Source of the DNA: Notospermus geniculatus
Lineage: Eukaryota > Nemertea > Pilidiophora > Heteronemertea > Lineidae
Direction: 5' to 3'
Assembly (NCBI GenBank): GCA_002633025.1
Contig: NMRB01000014.1
Location: forward strand, 484,836-548,835
DNA: 64,000 bases
Both the position numbers and the translations under genes were made by a program. Positions 13,601-25,400 of the stretch are shown piece by piece (position 1 is the first letter of the stretch; each line of letters starts with the position of its first letter). The notes under the pieces are model-generated. The model searched no databases, was not told the origin of the DNA, and saw only the letters and a list, made by a program, of their open reading frames with translations.

Positions 13601-13849
13601 ACTGCGCCATGGCATGCGGAGCCACGAGATGGGTCGACCGTTGGAGGTCCAGGACGATGGTCTCCTCTTCCATGGGGACCACTACGTAGAGGGTATCGGC
13701 AGGTGGTTCGTCATCCGCGCTGCGCCGGTTGCGGTGACGCCGCGGGGTCCCTGAGATGTCGTAGGAAAGGAGGCTGCCATCGGCGTTGGCAAGGAAGGGG
13801 ACGATGGTTATGGATTCTCCTGAGCTGCTTCCGAAGATTCCAGCGCTGG
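3621..13849 (-). CDS. ADAMTS metalloprotease, ADAMTS2/3/14 type (gene, 17 exons recognised)
   Basis: This is a secreted zinc endopeptidase of the ADAMTS family; vertebrate ADAMTS2/3/14 are procollagen N-propeptidases acting in the extracellular matrix. Minus-strand exons read: 13849-13488, 13027-12883, 12636-12449, 12252-12169, 10657-10498, 10209-10104, 9812-9666, 8848-8716, 8631-8521, 8288-8146, 7851-7788, 7534-7426, 7270-7137, 6720-6600, 4667-4504, 4216-4045 and about 3735-3621. All junctions from 13849 to 7137 keep phase with GT-AG sites. Domain order is propeptide, furin site, catalytic domain, disintegrin-like, TSP1, Cys-rich, spacer, second TSP1. The GYAPVTGMC stretch and the [13 protein letters not shown] segment match the ADAMTS2/3/14 subgroup. 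The signal-peptide exon is not identified. A candidate at 17870-17784 (29 codons, starting MSIGQ, short hydrophobic run) is not in phase with the first propeptide exon without another exon between them. The 3' end is unresolved. Confidence 0.9.
5090..5195 (-). pseudogene. Ty3/gypsy RNase H remnant
   Basis: The minus-strand translation contains [14 protein letters not shown], the PGK-x-N-x-x-ADALSR motif at the end of the reverse transcriptase/RNase H region in Ty3/gypsy retroelements. No integrase, protease or LTR can be recognised nearby. It is a short decayed fragment lying in the ADAMTS spacer intron. Confidence 0.6.
6600..8288 (-). CDS. ADAMTS central TSP1 repeat and Cys-rich domain exons
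   Basis: Exons 8288-8146, 7851-7788, 7534-7426, 7270-7137 and 6720-6600. The TSP1 repeat carries [20 protein letters not shown] and continues across the intron as GGWS...TNPS, then NNGRDCSG and FQLCNQV. The Cys-rich part reads [63 protein letters not shown], then [19 protein letters not shown]. Each intron splits codons consistently. A LINE reverse-transcriptase scrap lies antisense next to exon 8146, and a MITE sits about 20 bp upstream of the acceptor at 6721. Confidence 0.9.
6743..6899. mobile_element. MITE in ADAMTS intron, AACGTTA-rich
   Basis: Terminal inverted repeats GTGAGTTTAAGAAACC and GGTTTCTTAAACTCAC bound a 157 bp element. Inside the ends, both arms carry GTTAACG/CGTTAAC repeats and TGACGTCA-like palindromes. 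It lies about 20 bp upstream of the acceptor of ADAMTS exon 6720-6600 and may carry the branch point of that intron. Confidence 0.75.
7985..8130 (+). pseudogene. LINE reverse transcriptase fragment
   Basis: The plus-strand frame reads [11 protein letters not shown], matching the F/L-x-D-x-x-KAFD-x-V block of non-LTR retrotransposon reverse transcriptases. The fragment is only about 45 codons and has suffered a 20 bp internal tandem duplication (GCGTTCGATACAGTTCAAAG, twice at about 8080-8119). It lies antisense inside the ADAMTS TSP1 intron. Confidence 0.5.
8521..8848 (-). CDS. ADAMTS disintegrin-like domain exons
   Basis: Exons 8848-8716 and 8631-8521. The first reads [17 protein letters not shown] and then the [14 protein letters not shown] block typical of this domain (Q-Q-C-x3-FG-x-G-x-x-C). 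The second reads [11 protein letters not shown] and [13 protein letters not shown], closely matching the ADAMTS2/3/14 pattern. Both exons end in GTGAGT donors and the junction is phase 0. Confidence 0.9.
9666..12636 (-). CDS. ADAMTS furin site and catalytic domain exons
   Basis: Five exons (12636-12449, 12252-12169, 10657-10498, 10209-10104, 9812-9666). The first contains a basic RVRQKR furin-type cleavage site, then [17 protein letters not shown], the start of the mature protease. Across the last intron the zinc-binding motif is split: HEIGHV ends exon 10104 and [10 protein letters not shown] begins exon 9812, giving HExxHxxGxxHD. The Met-turn follows as RIMAPLVQS. All active-site residues needed for catalysis are present, so the enzyme should be active. 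Three of the four intron junctions within this block split codons or sit at phase 0 exactly as needed to keep the frame. Confidence 0.93.
12883..13849 (-). CDS. ADAMTS propeptide exons
   Basis: Two exons (13849-13488 and 13027-12883) encode the family's inhibitory propeptide. The first opens with two bases of a split codon, then [12 protein letters not shown], and includes [20 protein letters not shown] followed by SCHGL. The second continues [18 protein letters not shown]. The conserved pattern in ADAMTS propeptides is a C-x-Y-x-G block, a C-x-GL block and then a GLI...FFIEPL block, and all three are present in order. Donors are GTACGT and GTAAAG, and acceptors are TTGCAG and AACAG. The first exon needs one leftover base from an upstream exon. 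Confidence 0.88.
13079..13140. repeat. 62 bp hairpin in ADAMTS propeptide intron
   Basis: AAGTTTGAAACAGACTTGTT and AACAAGTCTGTTTCAAACTT are exact complements separated by a short loop. No coding content. Confidence 0.85.
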
Positions 13850-16800
13850 CTGCAACAGAATAGACAATGGGAAGTCATTTCGATGACTCGCAATAGAAAT
13901 GAAGGAGGTCGTTGTCAGCCCAAATGCTGAATTGACACACATTACCTCTTGATTAAAAACACATTATCATACGTCCTTGGTGTTTCTGTTGTAAGAGCCA
14001 TGCAATCATCATTAGCCTACTTATAATTAAAGCAGGGACGAATACTATATTGTACATTCCACTGGTTAGTGTCCTCATAAGGTGAACACAATTCATTTTA
14101 GGGATGCTTTCTTGGAAAATAAAAATTGTACTGTAACGTTGATGGCGGTAGGAAAACGGCGTACGCTATGACCCGAACTCTGGGTGAGAAATCCTGTTGT
14201 CATTCCTCCCTAATTACATGCAAGTCATGATGAATCAACGTAAGTTCGGGGTGAAGGTTATTTCATTAAAAAAACGAGGAAAACACGTTACGGAAGCGAG
14301 TGTTTTGTTTCAGTTAACAAGACTGTGATCGAACTAACGAATGGTAATTGTTCTTTCACCCCAGTGATCTCTTAGGGACGTTTTTCTATTTCGCGTTCTG
14401 GGAAACCAGGGCACAGTAATGAAGCCGGCGTCAAGGCAAGTCAGTTTCCGTCAATGCATACGGCTGATGACACAATGTTTAGGTATACAGTTCTTTTGTT
14501 TAGTCCTATACTGAGCAGATGGCTCATCATAAATACGTTACCTGCAACTCAGTGCCAACCGTTGTTCAATTGCTTACTGTTGCCAAGAGTGCATCTGTTG
14601 GGTGTGACGAGATTGTTGACAAATTGTATAATCTCTATCTTTTTTACAGATGCTGGTATAAAGTTTTAAAGTTACTTTGGCTGCTTCAATCATACCTGAC
14701 TCGTCGCCGTTTTTTGTTTCATCTGTTGAAGCAACAGCAAGGAGAACCTGGAACGATACCGATCAAGGTTTAAGTTGCATCAAATGGTTCAATAATGATC
14801 GAAATAGTAGGCCAAGCAATTGTGTCATTACCCACACATTATTTTTCATATCCTTTTTTTTTCATTCGAAGATGTAGCTATTTCATAGTGGTAGAACTAT
14901 TCAGGTTATGAATGAAAAATACAATTGCAACAACAATGCTGAGCTTCCGTCGGTTTTCGTCAGTCGCATAGCTATCTTCCCACTGTGGGTCAGAGTATGG
15001 CGTTCCTGGATGTTACATCTACTGTCTGTTGTGGAACGAGAATGACCTTCCTGTTCCAAGTAAATCTTCACTATAACCCCCGTTATACGTTTTTACGGAA
15101 GTGTTCAAAGTTCGACATGTAGGTGGTGCCCGCTCCTCATTCCTTCCTACCAGCGTAGGCCTATGCATTTTGGGCGGACATTTTCACCGAGATATCCTCC
15201 TGTGACGAAATTCATTAGGTGTACCAGTCCGCACAAAAGAAACGTGAAAGCAAATATTGTGCTCTTTTATACCCTTTCATACACATTACTCGATATATTC
15301 TGCCATGACATTTGAGTAATAGTGACGCGGTCGGTGTTGGGATATAATTGGTAGTTGGTGTTGGGACACTTAATTGTGACCATTATATACAATGAAATGA
15401 TGTTTCGACAACTGGTTTTTGTACTGAATCCAACCGCTGTCAGCAGGCCTACTTGAAATGTCACCTGCATTATTATAGGGCGCGGAACGGAACTTGCATT
15501 GCCGTACTTCACACTTTGTGGATGGATTTACTAAGTTGCCATTTCTGCCATCATCTGGTAAAACCTAGTAAGTCACAATTTGACCATTTCGAGAAAAATG
15601 GCAAAAACTGATAAATCGTGGGATTTAGCCCGTGGGATACAGGAGAGTGAGCAGTGATTGTGTTGACCCGGGTGCCCGCTTCTCTAGGCCTACTAGCATT
15701 ATAATCAGCATTTTGACATCTTTTCACCTTCTCCACAGCCAACTTCAGCATCAGTTTTTCAAGTGAATTCATTATTAACTACCCAGTCTACAATTTTAAA
15801 TGAAAGTATCTGAGACACTTTGACAACGCCAGTATGACTGCAGACTGAATCAGCCATGCTGTACATAGAACAATAGACGTAAATAACTGAACCGGAGGCT
15901 GCTCGTAGTTGCTAGGTTTTCCTGATCAGGAGTATCAAAATGTGAGACTTAGGCCTACTAGGTTCTGCCTGATCAATATCTCGGAAGCTACTTGATATTT
16001 TTGCAATGTTAATGCATTTCATGAAGGGGTAAATCCTAGTGAGTCCAAAAATGGTCCTAACTCAATTTTGATCAAAATGTGATTTACTAGGTTTTTCCAG
16101 ACCACGGCAGATTTAGTGTCGAACGGAACTTGAGACACGCCACACCGAAACAACCCTTTGTGTCCGATAGAATATCAAATAGGCCTAGAGTAATTTCTGG
16201 ATTCTCGGTAAATATACGTCTCGCTTTGGTGATCTTCAAATAAAGATATGCGGATGATTTTCGGGTCGTGCTACGACAATAGACCATCAAAGTGATGGTT
16301 GAAATGCAATTATAGTCACCAACATTAATCGATGCACTTTTAGGCCAAGGTCTGATTTTCTTTCGAGCCTATTAATGACTCCGAGTTCCTCTTTCTCGAT
16401 GGGTAATTTATATGGATCTCGACTCTCGTGTGCACACAATTGCCCCGTCGATTGTTGCACTATAAACATCATTATTTCTTTTCCCTATTCCAATTACCCT
16501 CTGACCCTGCTTCCTTCTCTTCAAATACGTATGTTAACACTTATGTATCCGGATTTTTGTTCGCATTAATCTTTATTGCCTTGCGGACGTTGCAAATGCA
16601 GCTCATGGTTATCACCAACAATAAGTTCTTCGAAAACGTATGGTGCATCCTCCTGTTCGTAGTTTGTTTCAAACGAACCGGCGATTTATGTTTACCAAGC
16701 ATCCTGGGAACCCAGGGCATTTCCACTCTGCATAGCGCGTTACAATCGGACGTGCGAGTAGGGGAGCGCGTTTTAGAGGACCTGTTGCAAGAGGATGTGT

Positions 16801-18555
16801 ACATGTAAAATATGGAAATCACGTACTATTTATCCTAATCATCATGAAATAACTAGTTATATATACCGGTAGGTCTAACTGAATGACACATGAGTCGTGG
16901 CTGCTGCCGATGTTGACATTGGCCCAGGATGTGAGTGTGAAAGGTTGTCGCTAACAATCATATAAAAACCTTAAACGGTTTAAATTTCGCAGAAAAAGGA
17001 GTCAGTGCAAAGAGCATTGTATACTTCATTTCCGACTTGAAATATTGCGAACGACGTGAACACTATTGGGGCACAGTTTGTTGGAGAGCGGTGTAGTGGC
17101 ATCAGTCTGTGGAATCAGTCTGGAACAGTGGGAAGGTTTGGCCAAGGCACAGTTGAAAGCGATGCAGTTCCCAGAGTATTCGATGATAAGATAAGAATAT
17201 GTGGTATATCAACAAAAATTAATTCGGGTTGACTGCAGCAGCTGTAGGCCTACCAAACACTGGGACATCATCTATAACTTACAATAATGTACCCAGTGTA
17301 GGTACTTCTCCTCATCAGCCATGGCAGACAGGCCCGCCGCTAACAACAACACTAGTCCCTGCCAATACCAACATCCCCAGAGTGAGACGGTGCCAACCGA
17401 CGTTGCTTTTCCTATTCAAGTTTGGCTAGACATACGCAAGGGTACGACCTTGGCCATGCAGACCCAGAAAATGGGTTGTTCTTTGCTGGCCTGCCGTTAT
17501 TATATCGGAGACATTTTCTTTCCCTCCTACAGCCACTGACGCAGCCATGCCAGTGATAACGTTTTGCTTTCCGCAGACGGTGATGGGTGACTTGGCAAAA
17601 AGCTCTGTCGGTGTCAACACCATGGTCTTTTCATTCATACACCACATAACTAGCGTTGAATACGACTGATTTCTTTTCAGGAAACGGCCACACCAAGACT
17701 TTGATACGAATTCTACAACGGAGGCCCAACTGTCACCATCATTTTCTCCTCAGTTTCTCAGTCTCATCATTCATCGCCCTTACCTGAATCTGGAGCAATA
17801 TCCCGAAAAAAACAGCACACTGCATCTTTCTGGCGATTCCTTCGTTTCCCTTCAGTTGGCCAATCGACATGATCGATGACGATTGTATAGCCTTCCTATA
17901 TTCAAGGTTAGAAGTGAGATCTCACGAACGTCAGAAAGGTCCGTCACAAACACAAAGAAGATTATTCACGCTGAACGACTACCATTGAAAAATACGAGGT
18001 GAATATGTCCTGAGGTAAGTACAAGTAAATGCCCGACGATTGATGAGTATACTTTGAAAATAAGAAATTATAACTGGCATCATCAAATGCCACAAACTGG
18101 TCAAAAACGATCCCCGTTCTTTCCCAAAATCTTCGTGGCAGCCAGCCCCGCGTAACGACCCATCCGTACCTCCTTTCCTTGGCGAAGTAGGCCAGTGAGA
18201 TCCTGCATATCACATAAGAAGTAAATTAAATCTAGGCCGTCTATATGTACTGCCAAATGACAACATCGTTCTTTCTTTCTTATTTCTAACGGTGTCGAAG
18301 AACGTATTAACCCATTACCAACTTTAAAACTTCGAAAAGCTACCCGCTGTGTAAGCGACCTCTTTCTATGCTTTCTAAAGTTGTAACCCGTTGGCATCAA
18401 TGCTAGTTCTCTGACATGTCGCTCAAGTATTCTTTACAAAGTCATGAAGACAACAAAAGTAAACGACAGAAGAGGAACTTTGGTGGATGTATCGCAAGAC
18501 AGTGTGGTGAAACCAACTTAGTGACGACATCGCTTCATTCGAGTAAAGAATGACG
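13850..18555. other. intergenic or 5' intron, no gene supported
   Basis: I see no coherent exon series. Two weak candidates exist: the 29-codon minus-strand ORF at 17870-17784 with a GTAAGG donor, a possible ADAMTS signal-peptide exon, and a plus-strand 72-codon ORF from an ATG at 17321 in good context but without homology. Several TAGGCCTAC words occur here. Confidence 0.4.
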
Positions 18556-18561
18556 CATTAA

Positions 18562-18781
18562 AGTTTTCGCAAAGCCCCCGAACTAAACACCGTCACAAAC
18601 GTCTATCCTTTTTGGTGGTCTCTTCGTGGCATCGAACAATGGGATTGGCTTTGGCGTTTCGGGAGTTTTGCGAAAAGTATAGAGTTTTCGCAAAGCCCCC
18701 GAAACGCCAACGCGAACGCCAATCCCTTTGTTCGATGCCTCGAAGAGAACAGCGTTTCGGGGGCTTTGCGAAAACTCTATA
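18562..18781. mobile_element. nested palindromic element, GTTTTCGCAAAGCCCCCGAA family
   Basis: AGTTTTCGCAAAGCCCCCGA occurs at about 18562 and again at about 18682, and its complement occurs at about 18755-18775, with a shorter version at about 18658. The second unit (18679-18781) is a closed inverted repeat of about 100 bp ending CTCTATAG. The right half of the first unit is the complement of the left half of the second. This looks like one MITE-like foldback inserted in, or copied from, another. Confidence 0.75.
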
Positions 18782-19147
18782 GTCCAGTCAGTCCAGTCCG
18801 ACTCATCTGCCTTTTGATATCCGTTCTTTTAGTGTCATCAGTCATGCATTATCAGTTCTTATATTACATGTATTTCTAACCTTGAGTCGTCTATTTTGAT
18901 ACCTCATCACAGAGGCTACTCAAGCACGCACAGGCCTACTGCGAGTCTGCAGTGTCTATGCCCGTACATGTACGTCGCCTACTTAGTAACATTCTGATTC
19001 TGGTAACATTTCCACCAATTTTTCATCAATGCGTTCGATAACGCCAATTAGAACGAACGTACGCAATTGATTTGGTATAACCATTGAAAGATAGGGAACT
19101 ATTTTGCTGGCAACAACATGGCCGTGTTCTGTCTGACGATCAATCGA

Positions 19148-22100
19148 CTACTTGCAGCAGGCGAAGAAAGACGGTACAACATCCCAAACATCATGTCTAA
19201 ACTTCCTACCGCCTGCAAGACAGTAGACGTAGAAATTAACGACGTAATTTGAGATCCAGATGTGCCCGCATGCCCAATATTCAGTGTCGAACCGCAGCAA
19301 CCAGTAGGGCTTGGACAGGTCATACCGTTTCTGTACGGCAGGGATATCCAATACGATGGCGTACAGCCTCATTGGTATCGAAAGCAACATGTAGGCAAGG
19401 CTGACCATGACCAGCATTCGGACCATGTGTGTACTCGCTGGTGCCTTCCCATCGTCGGCTTTGCTTGCAAGGTGTTTTCTTCGACTTGATGCTCTCTTGA
19501 CACCGATGATGATGAAGACGTTGCAGGTGAGGATGACAGAGAACGGCAAGATCGTCCCAAAGACAAGGTGATAGGTGGTCATGAGCAGTGCAGCGTAGGG
19601 AATGTCCGGTGTCGATGGTTCCAATACCTCTGTACCTAAAATAAGCCACAATCAATTCAAATACATGTAACTCCTGTGTAGGCGGTGGGTAGCGAAAGAG
19701 ACAAATTATCTAAACAGATATCATTATATTTATACCAGAAACGCTTTGAAAAGCACTGAAAACACCTTTTTACCAGACCTTGAAAACACATAGGGACGAG
19801 GTTTGTTACGTTACGTTACGTTACGTTACGCAAAATACCAATAGCCCCTACAAGGGGGTTGTTGGTGTCATATGGCATTTCAAAAGTAACACACAAAACT
19901 GGAAAAGATGATAGAGGGAGCACACTGGACATCACAGATTTTTTTGTAAATAGTTTCAGTGGGGAAGAACTCGTGATTCCCTTTTCACATCAGACACGGC
20001 AAATGGCAGGGAAAAATCGACGAAACTGCTGCATTGCATCGCCATTACTCAATCTTCTAATGGTGAATGCAAGTCTGCAGTCTACGATTCGGATGATGGA
20101 ATGGGCCAATGATTGACCATTCCGCCATGGTGGACACTAAAGCTAGGAATCCACTGCTGATTTTCTGCGTTGCGACTTGCTTTGCAACCTGCAACCTGCG
20201 TATTCAATCGCAGGTCGCAGGTTGCAAAGCAAGTCGCAACGCACAAAATCAGCAGTGGATTCCTAGCTATACCGGTCGCCGAAAGAAATTGACCACATCT
20301 TCGCCATTGGTGGAAATCACGTCTAGCGAGTCCACTTAACGGCGATTGAGTGCCCAGTTGCAAAGCAAGTCGCAAAGCAAAATCAGGTTGAAAATCACAG
20401 GTGGATTCACCGCTTAAGTCATCGATACATTAGCCTACCAATCATCGGGATTGTCTTGTAGTCGAAAGTCCAGAACATATTGGCGTTCAACAGGAAGGTA
20501 ATAACAGCTGTGGCTACCATAACCTTACTGGCCCTCGAAGGTGTGCATATTGATGCCGCCTTCATCGGTGCCCAGACTACGATCAAGCGGTCAACGGTCA
20601 TCTCGGCAAGAAACAGCCCTGATGATATCCCCGCGGCATTGGCTATGAAGTACAAAAACCTGAAACGGAAAGGAATTCGAACTCCAATGAAAGACCCACT
20701 AAAAGTGATCAGCCTTCCAGTCCTTTCGTCTAAGAGACCAAATTTGGGTCTATGGCCTACCTATCTCGTGGGAAACTTCGTCAGCTGCACATGAATGGGA
20801 ATCAGTCAGTTGACCAATAGGAGACACTACGTTCCAATGGGGACCCTAGTCCTCCACTGTCTCAATAGGTGTCACTAGTGGTTAAAACTATTGAAATGAA
20901 CATTATCCCAGTCCCCCGGGCCCAGTCCTGATCAATTTCCCACACAAAAGGCGTCCATTGTGTAGGACCGGTGTAATGTTTTTCACTGCCCCCCGTTTGC
21001 CAGTGCCTTCCAACAAAAGATTGACGGAATAAGCCGCGACGTGACAATGGGGGCGGCACTGATCAACATGTCTTTCTGTATTTGAGTGTCCGCCGAACAA
21101 TAAAGCGGGCATAGTCATACCATCTGGTTCCCACCAGTCTATCTGGCCTCACGGCCATCTAGCCTGGTTCGAATCCACCACATTTCCCGTTTCTGAGGGG
21201 TGAGAGCCTCAGCCAATCATCGGGGCGCGAAGGAAAATCGACGTGCCAATCAAAATCCGTGTTACAGATGCGAGCGTGAAGAGCAAAGAAAGTGTCCAAC
21301 GGTGATTTGTTTCGCGAGTTCTGATTGGCTCGGAGGCGGGGTCAAGTAGGGGTCAGGTTCATTAATAATTTATGCATTAACGGAAAAGATGACATGATTC
21401 GGACAAGGCTAAAGACGGAGTTGATACGGAGTCGATAGCCTTGTTTGGACAAGATGAGTCATACGGGAGACACTCTCATATATTACACCTGGTTTCGGTG
21501 TGCTGCCATCTATCGCAGCTAGGATCCCCATTCGATGCTAAGCCGACCTATTCATGTTTGATTGAGCACCAGTAAGGACAATTTAATGTTGTACAGGACC
21601 GCTAAAATTTTGGGGACGGTAGCAGACTTTGTCAATAGGTGTCACTAGTGGTTAAAACTATTGAAATGAAACTGACATCCCGGTCCTGATCAATTTCCCA
21701 GACAAAAGGCGTCCATTGTATTAGGACCGGGTTTCGGTGTGCTGCCCTCTGTTGAGCTAGCGTCCCCATTGCGCTATAATATGAAGAAGGAGAAAAGCAC
21801 GTCATCAATTTTGAATGGTCAATCCTTTGCCTCGGACAGTGGTGCACGGTTTCACCGAACCTATTCCATCACTTTCTTCAGTTTTGATGTTGCTGTTTAA
21901 TCGAATCGAAAAAGCATTGACGGTACCTGAATAAAAGACGCCTGTCTGTCATGAAGTCGAATCCAACCTTCCAGAAAATGAATATGATAATGAACGTAAA
22001 GTTGACAAGGACCATACTATCGGCCAGTGCAAGACCAGCCATGTATCTACAGGTAGACAAGTGGCTGTTGCTCTTCTTTGTGGCCACTAAGAAAGCCATA

Positions 22101-22267
22101 GCATTCCCTGGGAGTCCAAAAGCAACGAGGAGAATTGTGAAGCAGTTGTTCAAGAGGAATTGCACCAACTCGAGATCAGGGAAATGCAGTGGTTGTTGAA
22201 ATGAGCCGTCAATGGTCGGTGAAGTATCATTGGTCTCCATCGTGACTGAGTCGAAGACAAAAGGCAT
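19148..22267 (-). CDS. class A GPCR, peptide-receptor-like (3 exons, 349 aa)
   Basis: A complete seven-transmembrane receptor at the plasma membrane. Exons 22267-21927, 20659-20439 and 19635-19148 join in phase (113 codons + 2, then 1+73+1, then 2 + 161 codons plus stop) with GTACCG and GTAGGC donors and TTTCAG and TTTTAG acceptors. Exon 1 has N-glycosylation sites, TM1 with GLPGNAMAF and TM2 with GLALADSMVL (the class A N and LxxxD residues). Exon 2 covers TM3 with EMTVDRLIVVWAPMKA (a DR motif) and TM4. Exon 3 covers TM5-TM7 and ends NYVVNFYVYCLAGGRKFRHD, an N-x3-N-x-x-Y-type TM7 end and helix 8. Architecture and motifs resemble invertebrate neuropeptide-type receptors. The ligand cannot be predicted. 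Introns hold MITEs and dispersed repeats. Confidence 0.88.
19806..19834. repeat. GTTAC pentanucleotide repeat
   Basis: Five to six copies of the 5 bp unit TTACG lie in the second intron of the class A receptor. Confidence 0.85.
20141..20268. repeat. near-perfect 128 bp hairpin element
   Basis: Arms of about 57 bp (starting AGCTAGGAATCCACTGCTGA, ending with its complement) pair almost perfectly around a short AT-rich loop. A partial, diverged third copy lies at about 20350-20400. It sits in an intron of the class A receptor gene. Confidence 0.88.
20861..20990. repeat. dispersed repeat, copy 1 (CAATAGGTGTCACTAGTGG)
   Basis: The segment starts CAATAGGTGTCACTAGTGG and then TTAAAACTATTGAAATGAA, and later has CAAAAGGCGTCCATTGT. 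The same blocks recur at about 21634-21735. No coding content. Confidence 0.75.
21480..21790. repeat. dispersed repeat, copies 2 and 3
   Basis: 21634-21735 repeats the blocks of 20861-20990. The phrase GGTTTCGGTGTGCTGCC occurs twice, at about 21490 and 21730, followed both times by a related segment ending in CCCCATT. This is a multi-copy intronic repeat family just downstream of receptor exon 1. Confidence 0.7.
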
Positions 22268-22493
22268 GGGATGTGTTAAATGTACTACGAATCAGTTATA
22301 AATACATGATTCAGGTTCTTTGACTTGTTTTGATGAAATTTTATAGAGTTAAGCATGACTCAAAATAGTCGTTATTGGAAAATGTTCATCTCCTATTTTA
22401 GGAACACCTATTTTAAATTGTCATCAACTGCGTATTTGTTTTACATAGAATAAGCATTCTCTGCAGCTTCACGGTCTGCTATCAAATCTTGCA

Positions 22494-25400
22494 TCAACAT
22501 TCATCAGTTTTTTTCGCAGCGCGGGTCTTCTCGGGAACAGACAGCTTCAGAATTGTGCTGTCCGTCCTGGTTCGAGCAGTCCCCACAGGTAGGCTTAACT
22601 CCCCTTGGGCTATTACAAGGTCAACATCATTGTCAGAATGAGAAGTTTCTATGGTCTCTATGGAATGCTCGACCATCTCTTCTCTGCTTTCAGTCGGTTC
22701 CGACCGTCTCCTTGGTACTATCTTTTGCCCCGGATTGCTCATCGACACTGTGGCGTTCACGGCAAGGGCCGCGCTTTTCATGTTATGGTTGGCGGGCCCA
22801 GTGGACACTAGATGAAGGTCACATTTCTTCACGAAGTAAACGCCGTACAGCCTTGTACCAAACAAACAGATCAAGAGAACTGTTGCGTTCATCAGCAAGG
22901 CCAAACAACTGAATAATGTCCTGTAGTACCCAAAGGAAAGAGCAACGTAGGCAGGGAAGAAAGCCAACCACATCAAAACAGTTGTGTAGACGCAGAATGA
23001 GATGAATCGAGACTCGTTGAAGTTCGTTGGGAGTTTTCGTGTTTTGAATGCATGGAAGCAACATGCGAATATCAAAAGAAGGTTGTAGCCGAGAATTGAG
23101 CCGAAAGACCCCATGGAGACCGAGCAGAATAAGTACAGTGTAGCTTGTTCCTTTCCACTACTACGTGTAACGGATGTGTCGGGAGTAGGGGCGTCTATCA
23201 GGATCCAGACGACCAGCAGAAGAACCTGCAAAGAAGAAGTTTAAAAAAGTTGTGGTGAAGTTCAAATCTCAGCCGTCAGTAAAGGAAACTTGAAGTTACG
23301 GCATCCTTCACAGGAATGATGGCTGAGTGCTGCTGGAAGCAACGAATGAAGCAGATCTAAATGCCTAGTACCACACACGAAAACTTCGCAGGCGTTGTAT
23401 GTTGAACGTTGTTGCTAACCGTCTCCGGCAACATATTGGCCTACAATACTTCTTAATCCAGTTTGTGGTCGATATTTGCTACCCTTTGGGGATAATCAAA
23501 TCATTACCTCCACAGACACCAGCAACGAGGTAAACATCAGCTGTGACTTGGCATCAATCATCGGTGGACGAATCTTCCCGTGGCGGCCGCTTTTGAAGAT
23601 TCGGTAGATGCGATTGGTTTTTGTCAGCAGTGGTGCATAGACCAAACAGAAGCTGAGGCTGAAGTTACACATGTTAACTATGCAACTCCAGTGGCTCGGT
23701 TTCAAGATGTAGACGAAAACAGCACTGTAATGTAACCAGACGCCGAATAACATCACGTAGCAGAGTTCTCTTCCCGACGCTTTGATGAGTTTGTGTTCAT
23801 TGTTGATTCCAAAGAGGATGCCAACGAGAAAGGTTGCGACAACACCGAGACCGGCTACCCCGACCAGCACAGCGCCAAAGATACTACTGTAGCCAAGGTA
23901 TTCGGGAATTAGATCGAGGCACACTGTTCGAGTGGGATCGGGCCAAGTAAGGTTATGGCAAGCAACACATTTCACTGTACCTTCCTCTTGGACGGAGATT
24001 TCACCAAGTCGACAAGGCTCACACGTCCAGCAACAGCTAGCGTAGTCTGCCATTTCCTGGGAGAACCCAGGGCGACAGGGCTCGGAACAGACTGATTTGG
24101 GAATGCTTGACATGTTTTTGAATTGTAATTCAGCTCCATCGAAGAGCAATCCTTTCCCCTCACTCCAAGTAGCGACATGAACTAACACAAAACTATCGTT
24201 TATCTTTTGTAAATTTTGGAAATCGTAGTCGAGAATACCATTCCCTTTGTTATCAAATGTAAAATAAGCTGTTTCACCTTGGAAACTTAAACGTTGTAAG
24301 GCTTCTGTAAGAACGTCGACGTTCAAGCAGGAGTTCAAGTAACAGGGGTCTCTGCTGTCCGTACAGTTTGTGTGGATCGCGTCATCAATTGCGTAGGCAA
24401 ACGCGTAGACGGCATCGATAACCAGTGACGTCAGCGTATCTGGGGTGTAATGGGAACTATTCGAAAAACGTTCGTTTCCAGTGCAACCGCCGTAAGAACA
24501 GTTGAAGACATCGTCCCAGAATTCTCTGAACCAGGGATTATTTGTCCTAACACTTGGAAGCAGTTCGGAAAAATAGTCGTCGAATCGTGGAACGTTTCGA
24601 GAATCGACTTTGACTGCCACGACCCCCCAAGCGGCCTCCTCTAATCCTTCATAGTCCTGGATATTCCGTCCCCAAGCGTCGCTTGCGATCCAAGTGAAGG
24701 TCTGCGCATGACCATTTCTCTTCGCCGCCATTAGGACTCCACGAGCAACTTCCAAAGGAGCATACAATATGACAGCACGCGCTTTTATAGAAGAATGAGA
24801 TAGATCTGAAATGATTTTGTCAAGCTGTCTATCTGAAAGGTTGTAGGCGACTGGAATGGAAGAGGCAAAACATATACCGTTTTCTTTTGCAACGTCCTGC
24901 AAAGCATGGAATCCAGTGATACCATAGGCTGAGTCGGTGTACAAGATGGACACGTAAGTCCAATTAGCATATGATAGAAAGTCGATCAATGCTCTTGCTT
25001 GGTACGAATCGGACGGGACGATCCTAAAGAAATATGGAAATCTGTACGTACTGTCAAGATCTGGACTGGTAGCCAAGTAACTAAGTTGTGGGATTTTGTA
25101 TAAGCCAGATATTTGTGCTATACTCATACTGTTTGCACTACTCTCGGATCCTATGATCCCGATGACGTCATATGATGTTGTCTTCGTTTTGCATTGGTAT
25201 GATGACGTCATATTTGTAACGTTTGCGGCGCATGAATCCTTTGCTGTGACGAACTGTAATGCTTTACCAACTGCTGTAGTTTCCTTGTAGCAGTCGTCAA
25301 GAATTACATATCCCAAGGTGATATTCTCCAACAGATCCGCTCGGTTGTTGATCTCATCAATGGCGAACACAAGGGCTTCCATTCGTTGGAGAACGCCGAG

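Noticed and set aside
17321-17539. 72-aa plus-strand ORF with ATG in good context
   Set aside because: No similarity, no partner exons, no clear donor. Could be a first exon but unsupported.
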